From: Cellulosimicrobium cellulans
GTDB lineage: Bacteria; Actinomycetota; Actinomycetes; Actinomycetales; Cellulomonadaceae
DNA length: 64,000 bases
Reading direction: 5' to 3'
Assembly: GCF_016907755.1 (NCBI RefSeq)
Contig: NZ_JAFBCN010000001.1
Location: 3,658,001-3,722,000 of the forward strand
Shown: positions 46,648 to 55,348 of the stretch, piece after piece
Numbering within the stretch: the stretch's first letter is position 1
Layout of the letters: the number at the start of each line of letters is the position of its first letter
The notes under the pieces: generated by a model
The model's database searches: none
Told to the model about the DNA's origin: nothing
Seen by the model: only the letters and a program-made list of their open reading frames with translations
Made by a program: the position numbers and the translations under genes

Positions 46648-49296
46648 TCAGCGCCGACCGCGGCCGGTGACGAGCTGGTTCGTCGAGCGCAGCACGCGCG
46701 GCGCGACGAGCGCGCCGGGCTCGACGCCCGCGAGCGCCGCCTCGGGCCCCGCGACGTGGAACGTCACGGACTCGCCGGGCAGGAGCGTGACGAGCATGTC
46801 GTCCGCGCGCAGGTCCGGGTGGACCTTGTCGGCGAGCAGCGCGAGGTCGCGCACGAGGTTCTCGGCCGTGACGCGCACGGCCCACGCGCCGGGCTCACGG
46901 TGCACCTCGGTGACGAGCCGCGGCGGGGCGAACGACGCGTCGCGCGGCTCCGCGAACCACCACACGGCTCGCCCGGTGCCGAGCGTCGCGACGAGCACCT
47001 CGCTCGCCGCGTCGCCCGGAGCCGCGACGTCCTGCGGCACCTCGACGCTCGTCGAGGTGCGCGTGCCGAGCGCGACGGGCACCTTCGCGACCGCGAGCTC
47101 CGTGCCCTCGAACGACAGCCGTCGCACGACGACGTCGCCCGACCACCCCTCGTCCGTGTCGTTGGACACCACGACCACGAGCCGGTCGGAACGGTCGCCC
47201 GACGCGACGCCGCCGTCGGCCGACCGGGGCTGGATGGTGAGCAGCCGGTCGGCGTGCGCGTGCGCGAGGGCGTGCAGGAGCGGCTTCGCGCGCCCGTCGC
47301 CGTCGACCGCGGCCCACGACGTCACGGGCCAGCAGTCGTTGAGCTGCCACACGACCGACCCCATCGTCCGGGGCGCCCACGAGCGCAGGTGCTCGACCGC
47401 GACCCGCACGGCGACCGCCTGGTTCCACGACATCGCCCAGTGCCAGTCGTCCATGTCGTCCGGCAGCGGCACGTGCCGCACCAGGCCGTCGGTGAGCTTG
47501 TCGTTGCCCTGCGCGGCCTTCTGGTGCACGAGCATGCCGGGCGACTCGGGCGTGAGCGGGTCGTCGCTGATCGCGCGCGTGAGCGTCGACCACGTGGGCG
47601 GGCCCTGCCAGCCGAACTCCGCCATGAAGCGCGGCACGTCGTCGCGGTAGCGCGGCCAGTCCTGCCGGTTCCACAGCTCCCACGAGTGCATCGACCCGTG
47701 GTCGGGGTCGTTGGGGTGCACGTCGAGGCTCCCCGACCACGGGCTCGACGGCGTGTACGGGCGCGTCCCGTCGAGCTCGGCGAGCACGCCCGGGAGCAGC
47801 TCGGTGTAGTACCCCAGTCCCCACGACTTGCCCTCGAGCCGCAGCTCCCAGCCCCACGCGCCGAAGCCCCAGATGTTCTCGTTGCTCCCGTTCCACACGA
47901 CGAGGCTCGGGTGCGGTGCCAGGCGCGTGACGTTGTCGCGCGCCTCGGCCTCGACCTCCGAGCGCAGCGGCTCGTCCTCGGAGTACGCGGCGCACGCGAA
48001 CGCGAAGTCCTGCCACGTGAGGATGCCGCGCTCGTCGCACAGGTCGTAGAAGTCGTCGGCCTCGTAGATGCCGCCGCCCCACACGCGCAGGAGGTTCATG
48101 TTCGCGAGCTCCGCCTGGTCGAGCCGGGCGGCGTACCGCTCGCGCGTCACGCGGTGCACGAACACGTCGTCGGGGATCCAGTTCGCACCCTTGACCCACA
48201 CCGCGCGCCCGTTGACCACGACCGTGAACGACGTCCCGTGCTCGTCCGGCGTGAGGTCGAGCCGCGCGTCGCGGAACCCCGTGCGCCCGGTCCACCCGTC
48301 GATCGCGGCGTCGCCCGCGGCGAGCTCCACCTCGACGTCGTACAGCGGCTGCTCCCCGTACCCGCGCGGCCACCACAGCGCGGCGTCCGGGATCTCCACC
48401 GGCACGACGGCGGTCGTCGCGCCCGCAGGGAGCACCACCTCCGCGTCGTGGCGGCCCGAGGGGCCGCGCAGCGCGACGCGCACGGCGAGCGGTCCGTCGC
48501 CCGCGGTGCCGGCGCCGCTCGGGTCGAGCGGCGCGCGCTCGACGTCGACGTGCACCGCGACCCTGCCCGGCGCCGTGGCGAGGTGACCCGCGCGGGAGGA
48601 CGCGTCGTGCGGCAGGTCCACCGAGACGAGCGGGCGCACGGACGCGACCCGCGCGGTGGACCACGACTCGAGGCGCACCGGCTTCCACAGCCCCACCGAC
48701 GGCGCGTCGATCCCCCAGTCCCACCCGAAGCTGCACGCGGACTTGCGGATCGCGTTGTACGGGTGCTTGTTGACCTGCGGGCGGTAGCCGAGCGCGAGGG
48801 ACTCGCGGTCGGCGTACCGCACGGGGGACGCGAACCGGACGACGAGCTCGTTCTCGCCCTCGCGCAGCAGGTCCGCCACGGCGACGCGGAACGTGCGGAA
48901 CTGGTTGCGCGTGCTCAGGATGCGCGTGCCGTTGAGCGACACCGTCGCGACGGTGTCGAGCCCGTCGAAGGCGAGGTCGTGCCGGTCCAGACCGGGTGCG
49001 TCGGACGCGGACCACGCGAACGTCGTCCGGTACTCCCAGTCGCAGCGCCCCACCCAGGCGACGAGGTTCTCGTGGTCGTCGAGGTAGGGGTCGGGGATCA
49101 GCCCCGCAGCGAGCAGGTCGGTGTGGGCGCTGCCGGGGACCGTGGCCGGGAACTCCACGCCCGCGACGTGCGCGGGAACGGTCCCCGCGACGGCGCGCGC
49201 CGTCCAGCCCGCGTGGAGCTCACGCCGGACCAGGTGCGCGGGGTCGGGCGCCGGCACGGCGGGTGCGGTCGGCGTCGGGGCGGTCGTGCTCGTCAC
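46648..49296 (-). CDS. GH2 beta-mannosidase
   Basis: An 882-residue GH2 enzyme that releases mannose from the non-reducing end of manno-oligosaccharides. N-terminal jelly-roll domain (about 25-215), immunoglobulin-like domain, barrel with acid/base E473 in WNGSNENIWG and nucleophile E560 in RFMAEFGWQGPP, then C-terminal beta domains. WKPVRLESW and NLLRVWGGGIYE are typical of beta-mannosidases. No signal peptide, so it should act in the cytoplasm on sugars brought in by the adjacent ABC transporter. GTG 49296 overlaps the stop of the upstream permease gene (GTGA), making it the last gene of that operon. Confidence 0.94.
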   Translation of the reverse strand: MTSTTAPTPTAPAVPAPDPAHLVRRELHAGWTARAVAGTVPAHVAGVEFPATVPGSAHTDLLAAGLIPDPYLDDHENLVAWVGRCDWEYRTTFAWSASDAPGLDRHDLAFDGLDTVATVSLNGTRILSTRNQFRTFRVAVADLLREGENELVVRFASPVRYADRESLALGYRPQVNKHPYNAIRKSACSFGWDWGIDAPSVGLWKPVRLESWSTARVASVRPLVSVDLPHDASSRAGHLATAPGRVAVHVDVERAPLDPSGAGTAGDGPLAVRVALRGPSGRHDAEVVLPAGATTAVVPVEIPDAALWWPRGYGEQPLYDVEVELAAGDAAIDGWTGRTGFRDARLDLTPDEHGTSFTVVVNGRAVWVKGANWIPDDVFVHRVTRERYAARLDQAELANMNLLRVWGGGIYEADDFYDLCDERGILTWQDFAFACAAYSEDEPLRSEVEAEARDNVTRLAPHPSLVVWNGSNENIWGFGAWGWELRLEGKSWGLGYYTELLPGVLAELDGTRPYTPSSPWSGSLDVHPNDPDHGSMHSWELWNRQDWPRYRDDVPRFMAEFGWQGPPTWSTLTRAISDDPLTPESPGMLVHQKAAQGNDKLTDGLVRHVPLPDDMDDWHWAMSWNQAVAVRVAVEHLRSWAPRTMGSVVWQLNDCWPVTSWAAVDGDGRAKPLLHALAHAHADRLLTIQPRSADGGVASGDRSDRLVVVVSNDTDEGWSGDVVVRRLSFEGTELAVAKVPVALGTRTSTSVEVPQDVAAPGDAASEVLVATLGTGRAVWWFAEPRDASFAPPRLVTEVHREPGAWAVRVTAENLVRDLALLADKVHPDLRADDMLVTLLPGESVTFHVAGPEAALAGVEPGALVAPRVLRSTNQLVTGRGRR

Positions 49297-50291
49297 TTGG
49301 TGGCTCCTGAGGTCAGTCCGTTGTAGATGTAGCGCTGCAGCAGCAGGAACGCGACCAGCGTCGGGACGATGACGAGCACCGTCCCGGCGGAGATCACCTC
49401 CCACTGTGCGCCGAAGGGTCCCTTGAAGCGGAACAGCGACGTCGAGATGACGCCGAGGTCCCGCTTCGGCATGTAGAGCCAGGGCAGGTAGAACTCGTTG
49501 TAGATCGCGATCCCCTTGATGATGATCACGGTCGCGATCGCGGGCTTGAGCAGCGGGAAGACGATGCGCGCGTAGATCGTCAGACGGTTGGCGCCGTCGA
49601 GCATGGCCGCCTCGTCGAGCGACCGCGGGATCGACTTCATGAACTGCAGGAAGATGTAGATCGAGATGATGTCGGTGCCCATGAACAGGACGATCGCGGC
49701 CCACCGGGTGTTGAACAGGCCCAGGCCGCTGACGATCTGGAACGTCGCGACCTGCGTCGTGACCCCGGGCACGAGCGTCGCGAGCAGGAACGCCCCGACG
49801 ACGAGCCGCTGGCCCCGGAACGTGAAGCGGTCGATCGCGTAGGCGGCCATCGTGCCGATGAGGATCGTCCCGGTGAGAGCCACCACGAGGATGATCGTCG
49901 TGTTGACGAACCCCTGGAGCATGCCCCCGCGCGTGAAGGCCGTGACGAAGTTGTCGAGGTTCGTCCAGCTCGACGGCGGGTCGAGCGGGCCGGTCTCCCG
50001 GAACTCGGCCTGCGTCTTGAACGACGCCATGAAGACCGTCACGAGCGGCACGACCGCGACCAGGCACGCCGCGACCAGCGAGGCGTACTTGAGCGTCGTG
50101 CCGAGGGGGCCGAGGACCGGGCTCGCCCCGCGCGTCCAGCGCGCCCACCCGGCGCGGACGCGATCGGTGGCCGACGGCGCGGGGAGCGGCCGGGCCGGCG
50201 CGTCGCCGACGTCGCGACGCGGCAGGGGCGCGTCCGGCGTCCGGGCGCCGTCGTCCGTCGCGGCGGACGTGCGCAGCGGTGCGGCGCTCAT
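49293..50291 (-). CDS. sugar ABC transporter permease, MalG type
   Basis: A 332-residue permease with six transmembrane helices after an unusually long (~65 residue) proline/arginine-rich cytoplasmic N-terminus. The EAA loop that contacts the ATPase reads IPRSLDEAAMLDGANRL at about residue 228. CUT1 family, taking up oligosaccharides with the neighbouring MalF-type permease and binding protein. Starts and ends both overlap neighbours by four bases, so the operon is translationally coupled. Mannobiose or longer beta-mannosides are the likely substrate because beta-mannosidase follows. Confidence 0.94.
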   Translation of the reverse strand: MSAAPLRTSAATDDGARTPDAPLPRRDVGDAPARPLPAPSATDRVRAGWARWTRGASPVLGPLGTTLKYASLVAACLVAVVPLVTVFMASFKTQAEFRETGPLDPPSSWTNLDNFVTAFTRGGMLQGFVNTTIILVVALTGTILIGTMAAYAIDRFTFRGQRLVVGAFLLATLVPGVTTQVATFQIVSGLGLFNTRWAAIVLFMGTDIISIYIFLQFMKSIPRSLDEAAMLDGANRLTIYARIVFPLLKPAIATVIIIKGIAIYNEFYLPWLYMPKRDLGVISTSLFRFKGPFGAQWEVISAGTVLVIVPTLVAFLLLQRYIYNGLTSGATK

Positions 50292-51247
50292 ACGAGGTCA
50301 CCTCTCTCGTCGGGGACGATGCGTCGCTGCACCCACGAGATGAGCAGGACGATGATCAGCAGGACGACCGCCATCGCGGACGCGAGACCCACCTTCGAGA
50401 ACGTGAAGGCCGTGTTGACGGTCTGGATGACGAACGTCTCCGACCCGTTCGCGCCGCCCGTCATGATGAAGGGCATCTCGAACACCGACAGCGCGCCCGA
50501 CACCGCGAGGATCACCGACAGCCCGATGATCTGGCGGATCCCGGGGGCGATGATGAAGCGGAACTTCTGCCACGCGTTCGCGCCGTCGAGGTCGGCCGCC
50601 TCGTAGAGCTCGTTCGGGATCGACTGGATCGCCCCGAGGAAGAGCACGAAGTTCAAGCCCATGTAGCGCCACACGCTCGTCGCGGCGAGCGAGACGTTGA
50701 CGAGCGACGGGTCGCCCAGCCACAGCGGTGGCTCCGTGAGGCCGAACGCGGCGAGGAACGCGTCGAGCGTCCCGCCGGGCCGGAAGAAGTAGAGGAAGAC
50801 GAGCCCGATCGCGACCCCGTTGATGAGGTAGGGGAAGAAGAGGATCCCCTTGAACCAGTTCCGGAACCGCGTGCTGAAGCTGAGGATCGTCGCGAAGTAC
50901 AGCGCGAGGACGAGCTGAACGGCGGCGCCCACGAGGTAGTACAGGCTCACGAGGAACACGCGGAAGATCTCGGGGCGCGTGAAGATCTCGACGTAGTTCT
51001 TCCAGCCGACGGGCTCCTTGACAGGGTCGAGCCCGTCCCAGGACGTGAAGCTGTACCACACCATGTTCGCCACGGGGACGTAGGTGAAGAGCAGCAGCAT
51101 GCCCACGGGGACGAGCAGGAAGAGCCAGGGCGTGACCCGCCACCCGCCCTTGGTCGCTCCCCCGCCCGGGGCGGGACGACGTCGTCCCCTCAGGCGTGCC
51201 GGGCGCGTCGCTCGGAGCGCACCGGCCGGTCCGGTGACCGCGGCCAT
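50288..51247 (-). CDS. sugar ABC transporter permease, MalF type
   Basis: A 319-residue CUT1 permease with six transmembrane helices. The EAA loop reads IPNELYEAADLDGANAW near residue 217. The start ATG 51247 follows AAGGAGG. It pairs with the MalG-type permease gene, whose ATG overlaps its stop. A G/C-rich hairpin in the 127-bp gap to the binding-protein gene probably lowers permease expression relative to the binding protein. Confidence 0.94.
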   Translation of the reverse strand: MAAVTGPAGALRATRPARLRGRRRPAPGGGATKGGWRVTPWLFLLVPVGMLLLFTYVPVANMVWYSFTSWDGLDPVKEPVGWKNYVEIFTRPEIFRVFLVSLYYLVGAAVQLVLALYFATILSFSTRFRNWFKGILFFPYLINGVAIGLVFLYFFRPGGTLDAFLAAFGLTEPPLWLGDPSLVNVSLAATSVWRYMGLNFVLFLGAIQSIPNELYEAADLDGANAWQKFRFIIAPGIRQIIGLSVILAVSGALSVFEMPFIMTGGANGSETFVIQTVNTAFTFSKVGLASAMAVVLLIIVLLISWVQRRIVPDERGDLV

Positions 51248-51330
51248 CGCAGTCGCCTCCTTCGTTCGTGCTTGCTGGGTCGTCGCTCGCCGGGGGCCGG
51301 CGAGGCTTTGCCGGGGGCGGTCGCGCCCCG

Positions 51331-51371
51331 GGCGGGGCGGCCGCGCACCGTCGGGCGCGCGGCCCCCCGCC
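51331..51371 (-). terminator. hairpin between binding-protein and permease genes (attenuator-like)
   Basis: An imperfect G/C stem (about 51331-51346 with 51355-51371) in the intercistronic gap. Such structures commonly stop part of the transcripts or protect the upstream message, giving more binding protein than permease. Confidence 0.5.
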
Positions 51372-51374
51372 TCG

Positions 51375-52685
51375 TCAGCCGACGACCTCGGCGCGGGCCG
51401 TCGCCCAGCGGTCGTTGAGGTCGGCGAAGAACGACGCCTTGTCGCCGTCCGCCGCGCCGCGCGCGACGTCGATGTACTGGCGCCGGAACTGGTCGCCGTT
51501 CAGGTCGATCTCTGCGGCGTTGTAGATGTCGGCCAGGAGGTTCTCCTCACCCTCCGGCGCCGGGGCGATCTCGACCTCCTCGACGCCGAACGTCTCGAAG
51601 TCGGCGAGGATCTCCGGCGACTCCCCGCCCACCTGCGGCGCGAGCCCGCCCTGGCTCGCGGCGAAGCCCGACTCGTCGAGGAACCAGTACAGCCACGCCT
51701 CGGCGGCCTCCTTGTTCTCCGAGTGCTTCGAGATCGCGAGCTTGTAGTCCGCCCCGACCGTCGAGTGGAACGCGCCGTCCGTCTGCCACGGCATCGGCCA
51801 GAACCCGATGTCCTCGCGCGGGTTGCCCGCCGCCTCCGCGGCGTCCTGCATCTGCGTCACGGCCCACGAACCGAGCACCATGCTCGCGACCTGGCCGGTG
51901 CCGACGAGGTTCTTGGACTCCTCCCAGTTCGTCGTGGTCGGGTCGGGCTCGGAGAGGCCGGCCTCGACGACGTCGTAGAGGAGGGAGTCGATCGCGTACT
52001 GCTCCTCGCCCTCGGTCCACGGCGCGTCCTGCTCGGTGCGCAGGTTCACGGCCTCGGGGCCGTCGATCGAGCCCTGGTTGGACTGCCACTGCGTGAGCGG
52101 CCAGCCGTCCGCGTAGTTCGTGTAGTACGGGACGGTGTCGGGCGAGCTGTCCTTGATCGCCTGCAGCGCGTCGAGGAACTCCTCGGGCGTCGCCGGCGGC
52201 TCGGTGATGCCCGCCTTCTCCCACACCGGCTTGTTGAGCACGTAGCCCATCGCGGTCCCGAACGTCGCGAGCCCGTAGACCTGGCCCTCGTACGCCTTGT
52301 CGTGGATGAAGCGGTACTCCTCGCCGAGCTCGTCGACCGTCCCGAGGGGCTCGAAGAAGGTCGAGAGCTGGTCCGCGTCGACGGTGTTCGGGATGAGCAG
52401 GACGTCGCCGTAGTCGCCGGAGTTGAGGCGGATCGAGACGTCGCCCTCGTAGTCCGTCACCGCCTCGAACTCGACGTCGACGTCCGGGTAGGTCTTCTGG
52501 AACTCGGTCACGTAGTCCTGGAGCACGGTGTCGACGATGTCCGTGCGGTTCGTCAGGACGGTGATCGTCCCCGACGGACCGTCGCCGTCCCCGTCGCCCC
52601 CGCCGGTGGAGCCGCCGGAGCATGCTCCCAGCACGAGCACCACGGCCGCGGCCGTGCTCGCGGCAAGGATGCGCCTCTTCGCCAT
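51375..52685 (-). CDS. sugar ABC transporter substrate-binding lipoprotein
   Basis: A 436-residue extracellular binding protein of the CUT1 family. It has a signal peptide with lipobox VLGAC (cysteine near residue 22) and a glycine/aspartate-rich linker before the first domain. The mature domain contains LATFGTAMGYVLNKPVWEKAG and LGSWAVTQM, usual for oligosaccharide binders. First gene of the transporter/beta-mannosidase operon; no ATPase gene is present, so a shared (MsiK-like) ATPase encoded elsewhere is inferred. Two TGAAGCG-type palindromes upstream suggest LacI control. GAGGG precedes the ATG. Confidence 0.94.
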   Translation of the reverse strand: MAKRRILAASTAAAVVLVLGACSGGSTGGGDGDGDGPSGTITVLTNRTDIVDTVLQDYVTEFQKTYPDVDVEFEAVTDYEGDVSIRLNSGDYGDVLLIPNTVDADQLSTFFEPLGTVDELGEEYRFIHDKAYEGQVYGLATFGTAMGYVLNKPVWEKAGITEPPATPEEFLDALQAIKDSSPDTVPYYTNYADGWPLTQWQSNQGSIDGPEAVNLRTEQDAPWTEGEEQYAIDSLLYDVVEAGLSEPDPTTTNWEESKNLVGTGQVASMVLGSWAVTQMQDAAEAAGNPREDIGFWPMPWQTDGAFHSTVGADYKLAISKHSENKEAAEAWLYWFLDESGFAASQGGLAPQVGGESPEILADFETFGVEEVEIAPAPEGEENLLADIYNAAEIDLNGDQFRRQYIDVARGAADGDKASFFADLNDRWATARAEVVG

Positions 52686-52738
52686 CTCGATCCCTCATTC
52701 TCGTCGTCGTTGACAGTGCGCGCCGCCCCGATGCGGAT

Positions 52739-52750
52739 ACAGCGCTTAAG
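52739..52750. promoter_or_regulatory. LacI-type operator candidate upstream of the transporter operon
   Basis: ACAGCGCTTAAG, about 54-65 bp before the binding-protein start. It is related to TGAAGCGCTTCA at 54010 and overlaps a second weak match on its right (TTAAGCCGTTCG). Confidence 0.5.
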
Positions 52751-52804
52751 CCGTTCGGCTGTCCGGTGCACCGGATGATCAGTTCCGATGTCGATGAGGA
52801 CGAG

Positions 52805-52816
52805 TGAAGCGGTTAA
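52805..52816. promoter_or_regulatory. second LacI-type operator candidate of the transporter operon
   Basis: TGAAGCGGTTAA, about 120-131 bp before the binding-protein start. It is the reverse-order relative of TTAAGCGGTTCA at 63355. Two sites ~66 bp apart could allow looping. Confidence 0.55.
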
Positions 52817-52934
52817 GTTGCCGTAAGTCAACGACACGCGGTCACGGTTCGGTCACGACGACGAGAGCGTGCACCCCGGCGCGCCGGACCCCTCGGACGG
52901 CCCCGTCCGCGCGGGCCTGGCGCCCGGCCCGGTG

Positions 52935-53954
52935 TCAGCTCTCGACGCGACGCGCGGTCGTGCCCCGGGGGCGCAGCGTCGGCGTGGAGTCCAGGAAGCT
53001 CCCGCCCGTCCTGCCGTCGATGCGGTCGAACAACCGCCTCGCGACGTGGGCGCCGAAGCTCGTCACGTCGTGGCTCAGTGCCGACAGCCGGGGGTACGTC
53101 GCCTGGCAGAGCGGGGAGTCGTCCCAGGCGATGATCGACAGGTCCGACGGCACACGGACGCCGAGCTCGCTCGCCACGCCGAGACCCGCGAGGGCCATGA
53201 CGTCGTTGTCGTAGATGATCGCCGTCGGCCGTTCCGGTCCCGTGAGGAGCGTGCGCGTGGCGCTCGCCCCCTGGTCGGCCGTGTAGTCGGTCCGCCCGAT
53301 CTCCCCGTGCACGCCGAGCCGCGCCACCTCCTCGCGGAACGCCTCGTCGCGGATGTGCGTGTGCCCGAAGCTCGTGACCCCCGCGACGCGCGCGATGCGC
53401 CGGTGACCCACGGCGTGCAGGTAGCGGACCGACTCGCGCATGGCCGAGGCGTCGTCGGTCCACACGTTCGTGAGGTCGCCGGCGAGCGCCGGGTCGCCCA
53501 CGACGACGGCCGGGATCGTGTCCGGCTCGGACAGCCAGGCCACGCGCGGGTCGTCGAGGCGGAGGTCCACGGTCACGACGCCGTCGACCCGGCGCGCGGC
53601 CCGCCACTTGCGGTAGGCGCGCAGCTCCGCGTCGAGATCGGGGACCACCTGGAGGAGCAGGCCGTACGACCGCGCCGCGAGCTCGGACTCGATGCCCGCG
53701 ATGAACTGCATGTAGAAGGACTCGAAGCCGAGCGTGCTCGGGTCGCGCGCGAGCACCAGGCCCACGGTCTCCGTGCGTGCCCCCGAGAGCGAGCGCGCGG
53801 CCGAGCTCGGCTCCCAGCCCAGCTCCGCGGCGACACCGAGGATCCGCGACCGGGTCTCGGCCGACACCCCCGGCCGGTTGTTCAACGCGTACGACACCGC
53901 ACCCGTGGACACGCCTGCCCGCCGGGCGATGTCCGCGATCGTGATCCGGGCCAT
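52935..53954 (-). CDS. LacI family transcriptional regulator (first of two)
   Basis: A 339-residue LacI/GalR repressor. The HTH with hinge is at residues 4-58 (ITIADIARRAGVSTGAVSYALNN), followed by a periplasmic-binding-type effector domain. ATG 53954 starts exactly at the HTH and has GGAG upstream. It lies directly upstream of and on the same strand as the transporter/beta-mannosidase operon, and the perfect palindrome TGAAGCGCTTCA sits 56 bp before its start. It therefore most likely binds the TGAAGCG-type sites and represses itself and the transporter, responding to a manno-oligosaccharide. Confidence 0.92.
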   Translation of the reverse strand: MARITIADIARRAGVSTGAVSYALNNRPGVSAETRSRILGVAAELGWEPSSAARSLSGARTETVGLVLARDPSTLGFESFYMQFIAGIESELAARSYGLLLQVVPDLDAELRAYRKWRAARRVDGVVTVDLRLDDPRVAWLSEPDTIPAVVVGDPALAGDLTNVWTDDASAMRESVRYLHAVGHRRIARVAGVTSFGHTHIRDEAFREEVARLGVHGEIGRTDYTADQGASATRTLLTGPERPTAIIYDNDVMALAGLGVASELGVRVPSDLSIIAWDDSPLCQATYPRLSALSHDVTSFGAHVARRLFDRIDGRTGGSFLDSTPTLRPRGTTARRVES

Positions 53955-54009
53955 GGTGCGCTCTCCTCGTCGTCGAGACGGCCCCCGTGCCGTCGCCCAC
54001 ACGCTGCAC

Positions 54010-54021
54010 TGAAGCGCTTCA
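54010..54021. promoter_or_regulatory. perfect LacI-type palindrome between the two divergent regulators
   Basis: TGAAGCGCTTCA, a perfect 12-bp palindrome with the central CG step typical of LacI sites, 56 bp before the minus-strand regulator and 97 bp before the plus-strand one. Probable autoregulatory operator. Confidence 0.7.
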
Positions 54022-54105
54022 CCTGTCAACTGCCGAACCTCGGCACGCCTCCGCGGCGACCGACCGGACACCGCAGCGCCCGGCCACCGTCCCCGTCGCC
54101 GCTGC

Positions 54106-54111
54106 TAGGGT
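54106..54111 (+). promoter_or_regulatory. -10 box of a probable leaderless promoter (second LacI regulator)
   Basis: TAGGGT, six bases, then GTG 54118. Confidence 0.5.
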
Positions 54112-54117
54112 CGGCCC

Positions 54118-55125
54118 GTGCAGAAGCCGCAGCAACGAGCCACTCTGGCCGACGTCGCGCGGCTCGCCGGGGTGAGCGCCAAGACCGTCTCTCGCGTCTA
54201 CGACGGCAGCACCAACGTCTCCCCCGACACCCGGCGCCGTATCGAGGAGGCCGCCGCGCGCCTGAGCTTCCGGCCCAACCTTCTTGCGCGCGACCTCCGC
54301 CACGGCGGGGTCTCGTCCGCCGTGGGGTTCGTGCTCGGCGACCTCACCAACCCGTTCTACTTCCAGGTCGCCGCCGGCATGGAGCGCGAGCTCGCGCAGC
54401 ACGGTCTGACCATGGTGCTCACCGCGACCGAGGACGACCCCGCCGAGGAGGAGCGCGTCGCCGGCACGCTGCTCGCCCAGCGCGTGCGCGCGCTCGTGCT
54501 CGTCCCCATCGCGCGGGACCAGTCCTACCTCGAGAGCGAGCGGCGGCTCGGCACACCCGTCGTGACGATCGACCGTCCGGCGCACAACCTCCTCGCCGAC
54601 TCGGTCGTCCTCGACAACCGGGAGGGCACGGCGGAGGCGGTCCGGGCGCTCACGCGGCTCGGCCACCGCCGCGTCGCGTTCGTGTGCAGCCCGGCGAATC
54701 TGTACACGCACGCCGAACGCCTCGCCGGCTACCGGGAGGCGCTCGGCGAGGTCGGCGTCACGGACACGTCCGCGTGGGAACGACTCGACGACGCCGGCGG
54801 ACGCAGCACCGAGGCCGCGGTGCTGGACGTGCTCGCCCAGCCTGACCCCCCGACCGCGATCGTCACCGGCAACAACCGCGCGAGCGCGGCGCTCGTCCGC
54901 GCGCTCGGCCCCGCGCGCGACGACCTGGCGTACGTCGGGTTCGACGACTTCGACCTCGCCGACGCGCTCGGTTTCAGCGTCGTCGCCTACGACACCCGCG
55001 AGATCGGTCGCGCCGCCGCACGCCGCGTCCTCGAACGGCTCGACGACCCGCAGGGCGCGCCGGTCCACGTCCGCATCCCCACCCACCTCGTCCCCCGCGG
55101 CTCCGGCGAGCGCCCCCCGCGGTAG
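54118..55125 (+). CDS. LacI family transcriptional regulator (second of two)
   Basis: A 335-residue LacI/GalR regulator with the HTH at residues 8-62 (TLADVARLAGVSAKTVSRVYDG). The effector domain contains GFVLGDLTNPFYF and VGFDDFDLADALGFSVVAYD. It is divergent from the first LacI gene and immediately upstream of the GH26 mannanase gene. The recognition helix (SAKTVSR) differs from that of its neighbour (STGAVSY), consistent with two different operators in the locus. By position I assign it to the TGTCAACGTTGACA sites of the mannanase promoters; this is inference. Confidence 0.92.
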   Translation: MQKPQQRATLADVARLAGVSAKTVSRVYDGSTNVSPDTRRRIEEAAARLSFRPNLLARDLRHGGVSSAVGFVLGDLTNPFYFQVAAGMERELAQHGLTMVLTATEDDPAEEERVAGTLLAQRVRALVLVPIARDQSYLESERRLGTPVVTIDRPAHNLLADSVVLDNREGTAEAVRALTRLGHRRVAFVCSPANLYTHAERLAGYREALGEVGVTDTSAWERLDDAGGRSTEAAVLDVLAQPDPPTAIVTGNNRASAALVRALGPARDDLAYVGFDDFDLADALGFSVVAYDTREIGRAAARRVLERLDDPQGAPVHVRIPTHLVPRGSGERPPR

Positions 55126-55187
55126 CGCCCCGCCCGCGCGAGGGAGAGCCGTGGTCGCGTGGCCGGGGTTCTCGCTCGCAACAGTCA

Positions 55188-55203
55188 TTGTCGACGTTGT
55201 CAA
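55188..55203. promoter_or_regulatory. secondary TGTCAACG-type site upstream of the GH26 gene
   Basis: TTGTCGACGTTGTCAA; its 14-bp core differs from TGTCAACGTTGACA at two positions. It lies about 80 bp before the main operator, a spacing that would allow cooperative binding. Confidence 0.5.
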
Positions 55204-55265
55204 GCGGAAGGCTCGACGCCGCCGGTCCTACCTCTCCGCCAAATGTCCTCGGTCGACGAAAGAGC

Positions 55266-55305
55266 CATGTCAACGTTGACATGTGCAGCGAGCAAGCCCT
55301 AGCGT
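55266..55305 (+). promoter_or_regulatory. operator-promoter of the GH26-esterase gene
   Basis: An 18-bp perfect palindrome CATGTCAACGTTGACATG (55266-55283) contains the -35 box TTGACA (55276-55281). An 18-bp spacer leads to the -10 box TAGCGT (55300-55305). A repressor on the palindrome would block the -35 box directly. The start codon is 43 bases after the -10 box. Confidence 0.8.
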
Positions 55306-55348
55306 CCGCTGGGTCAGCGCATCTCTCACCGGACGAAGGAGTCCTCCC

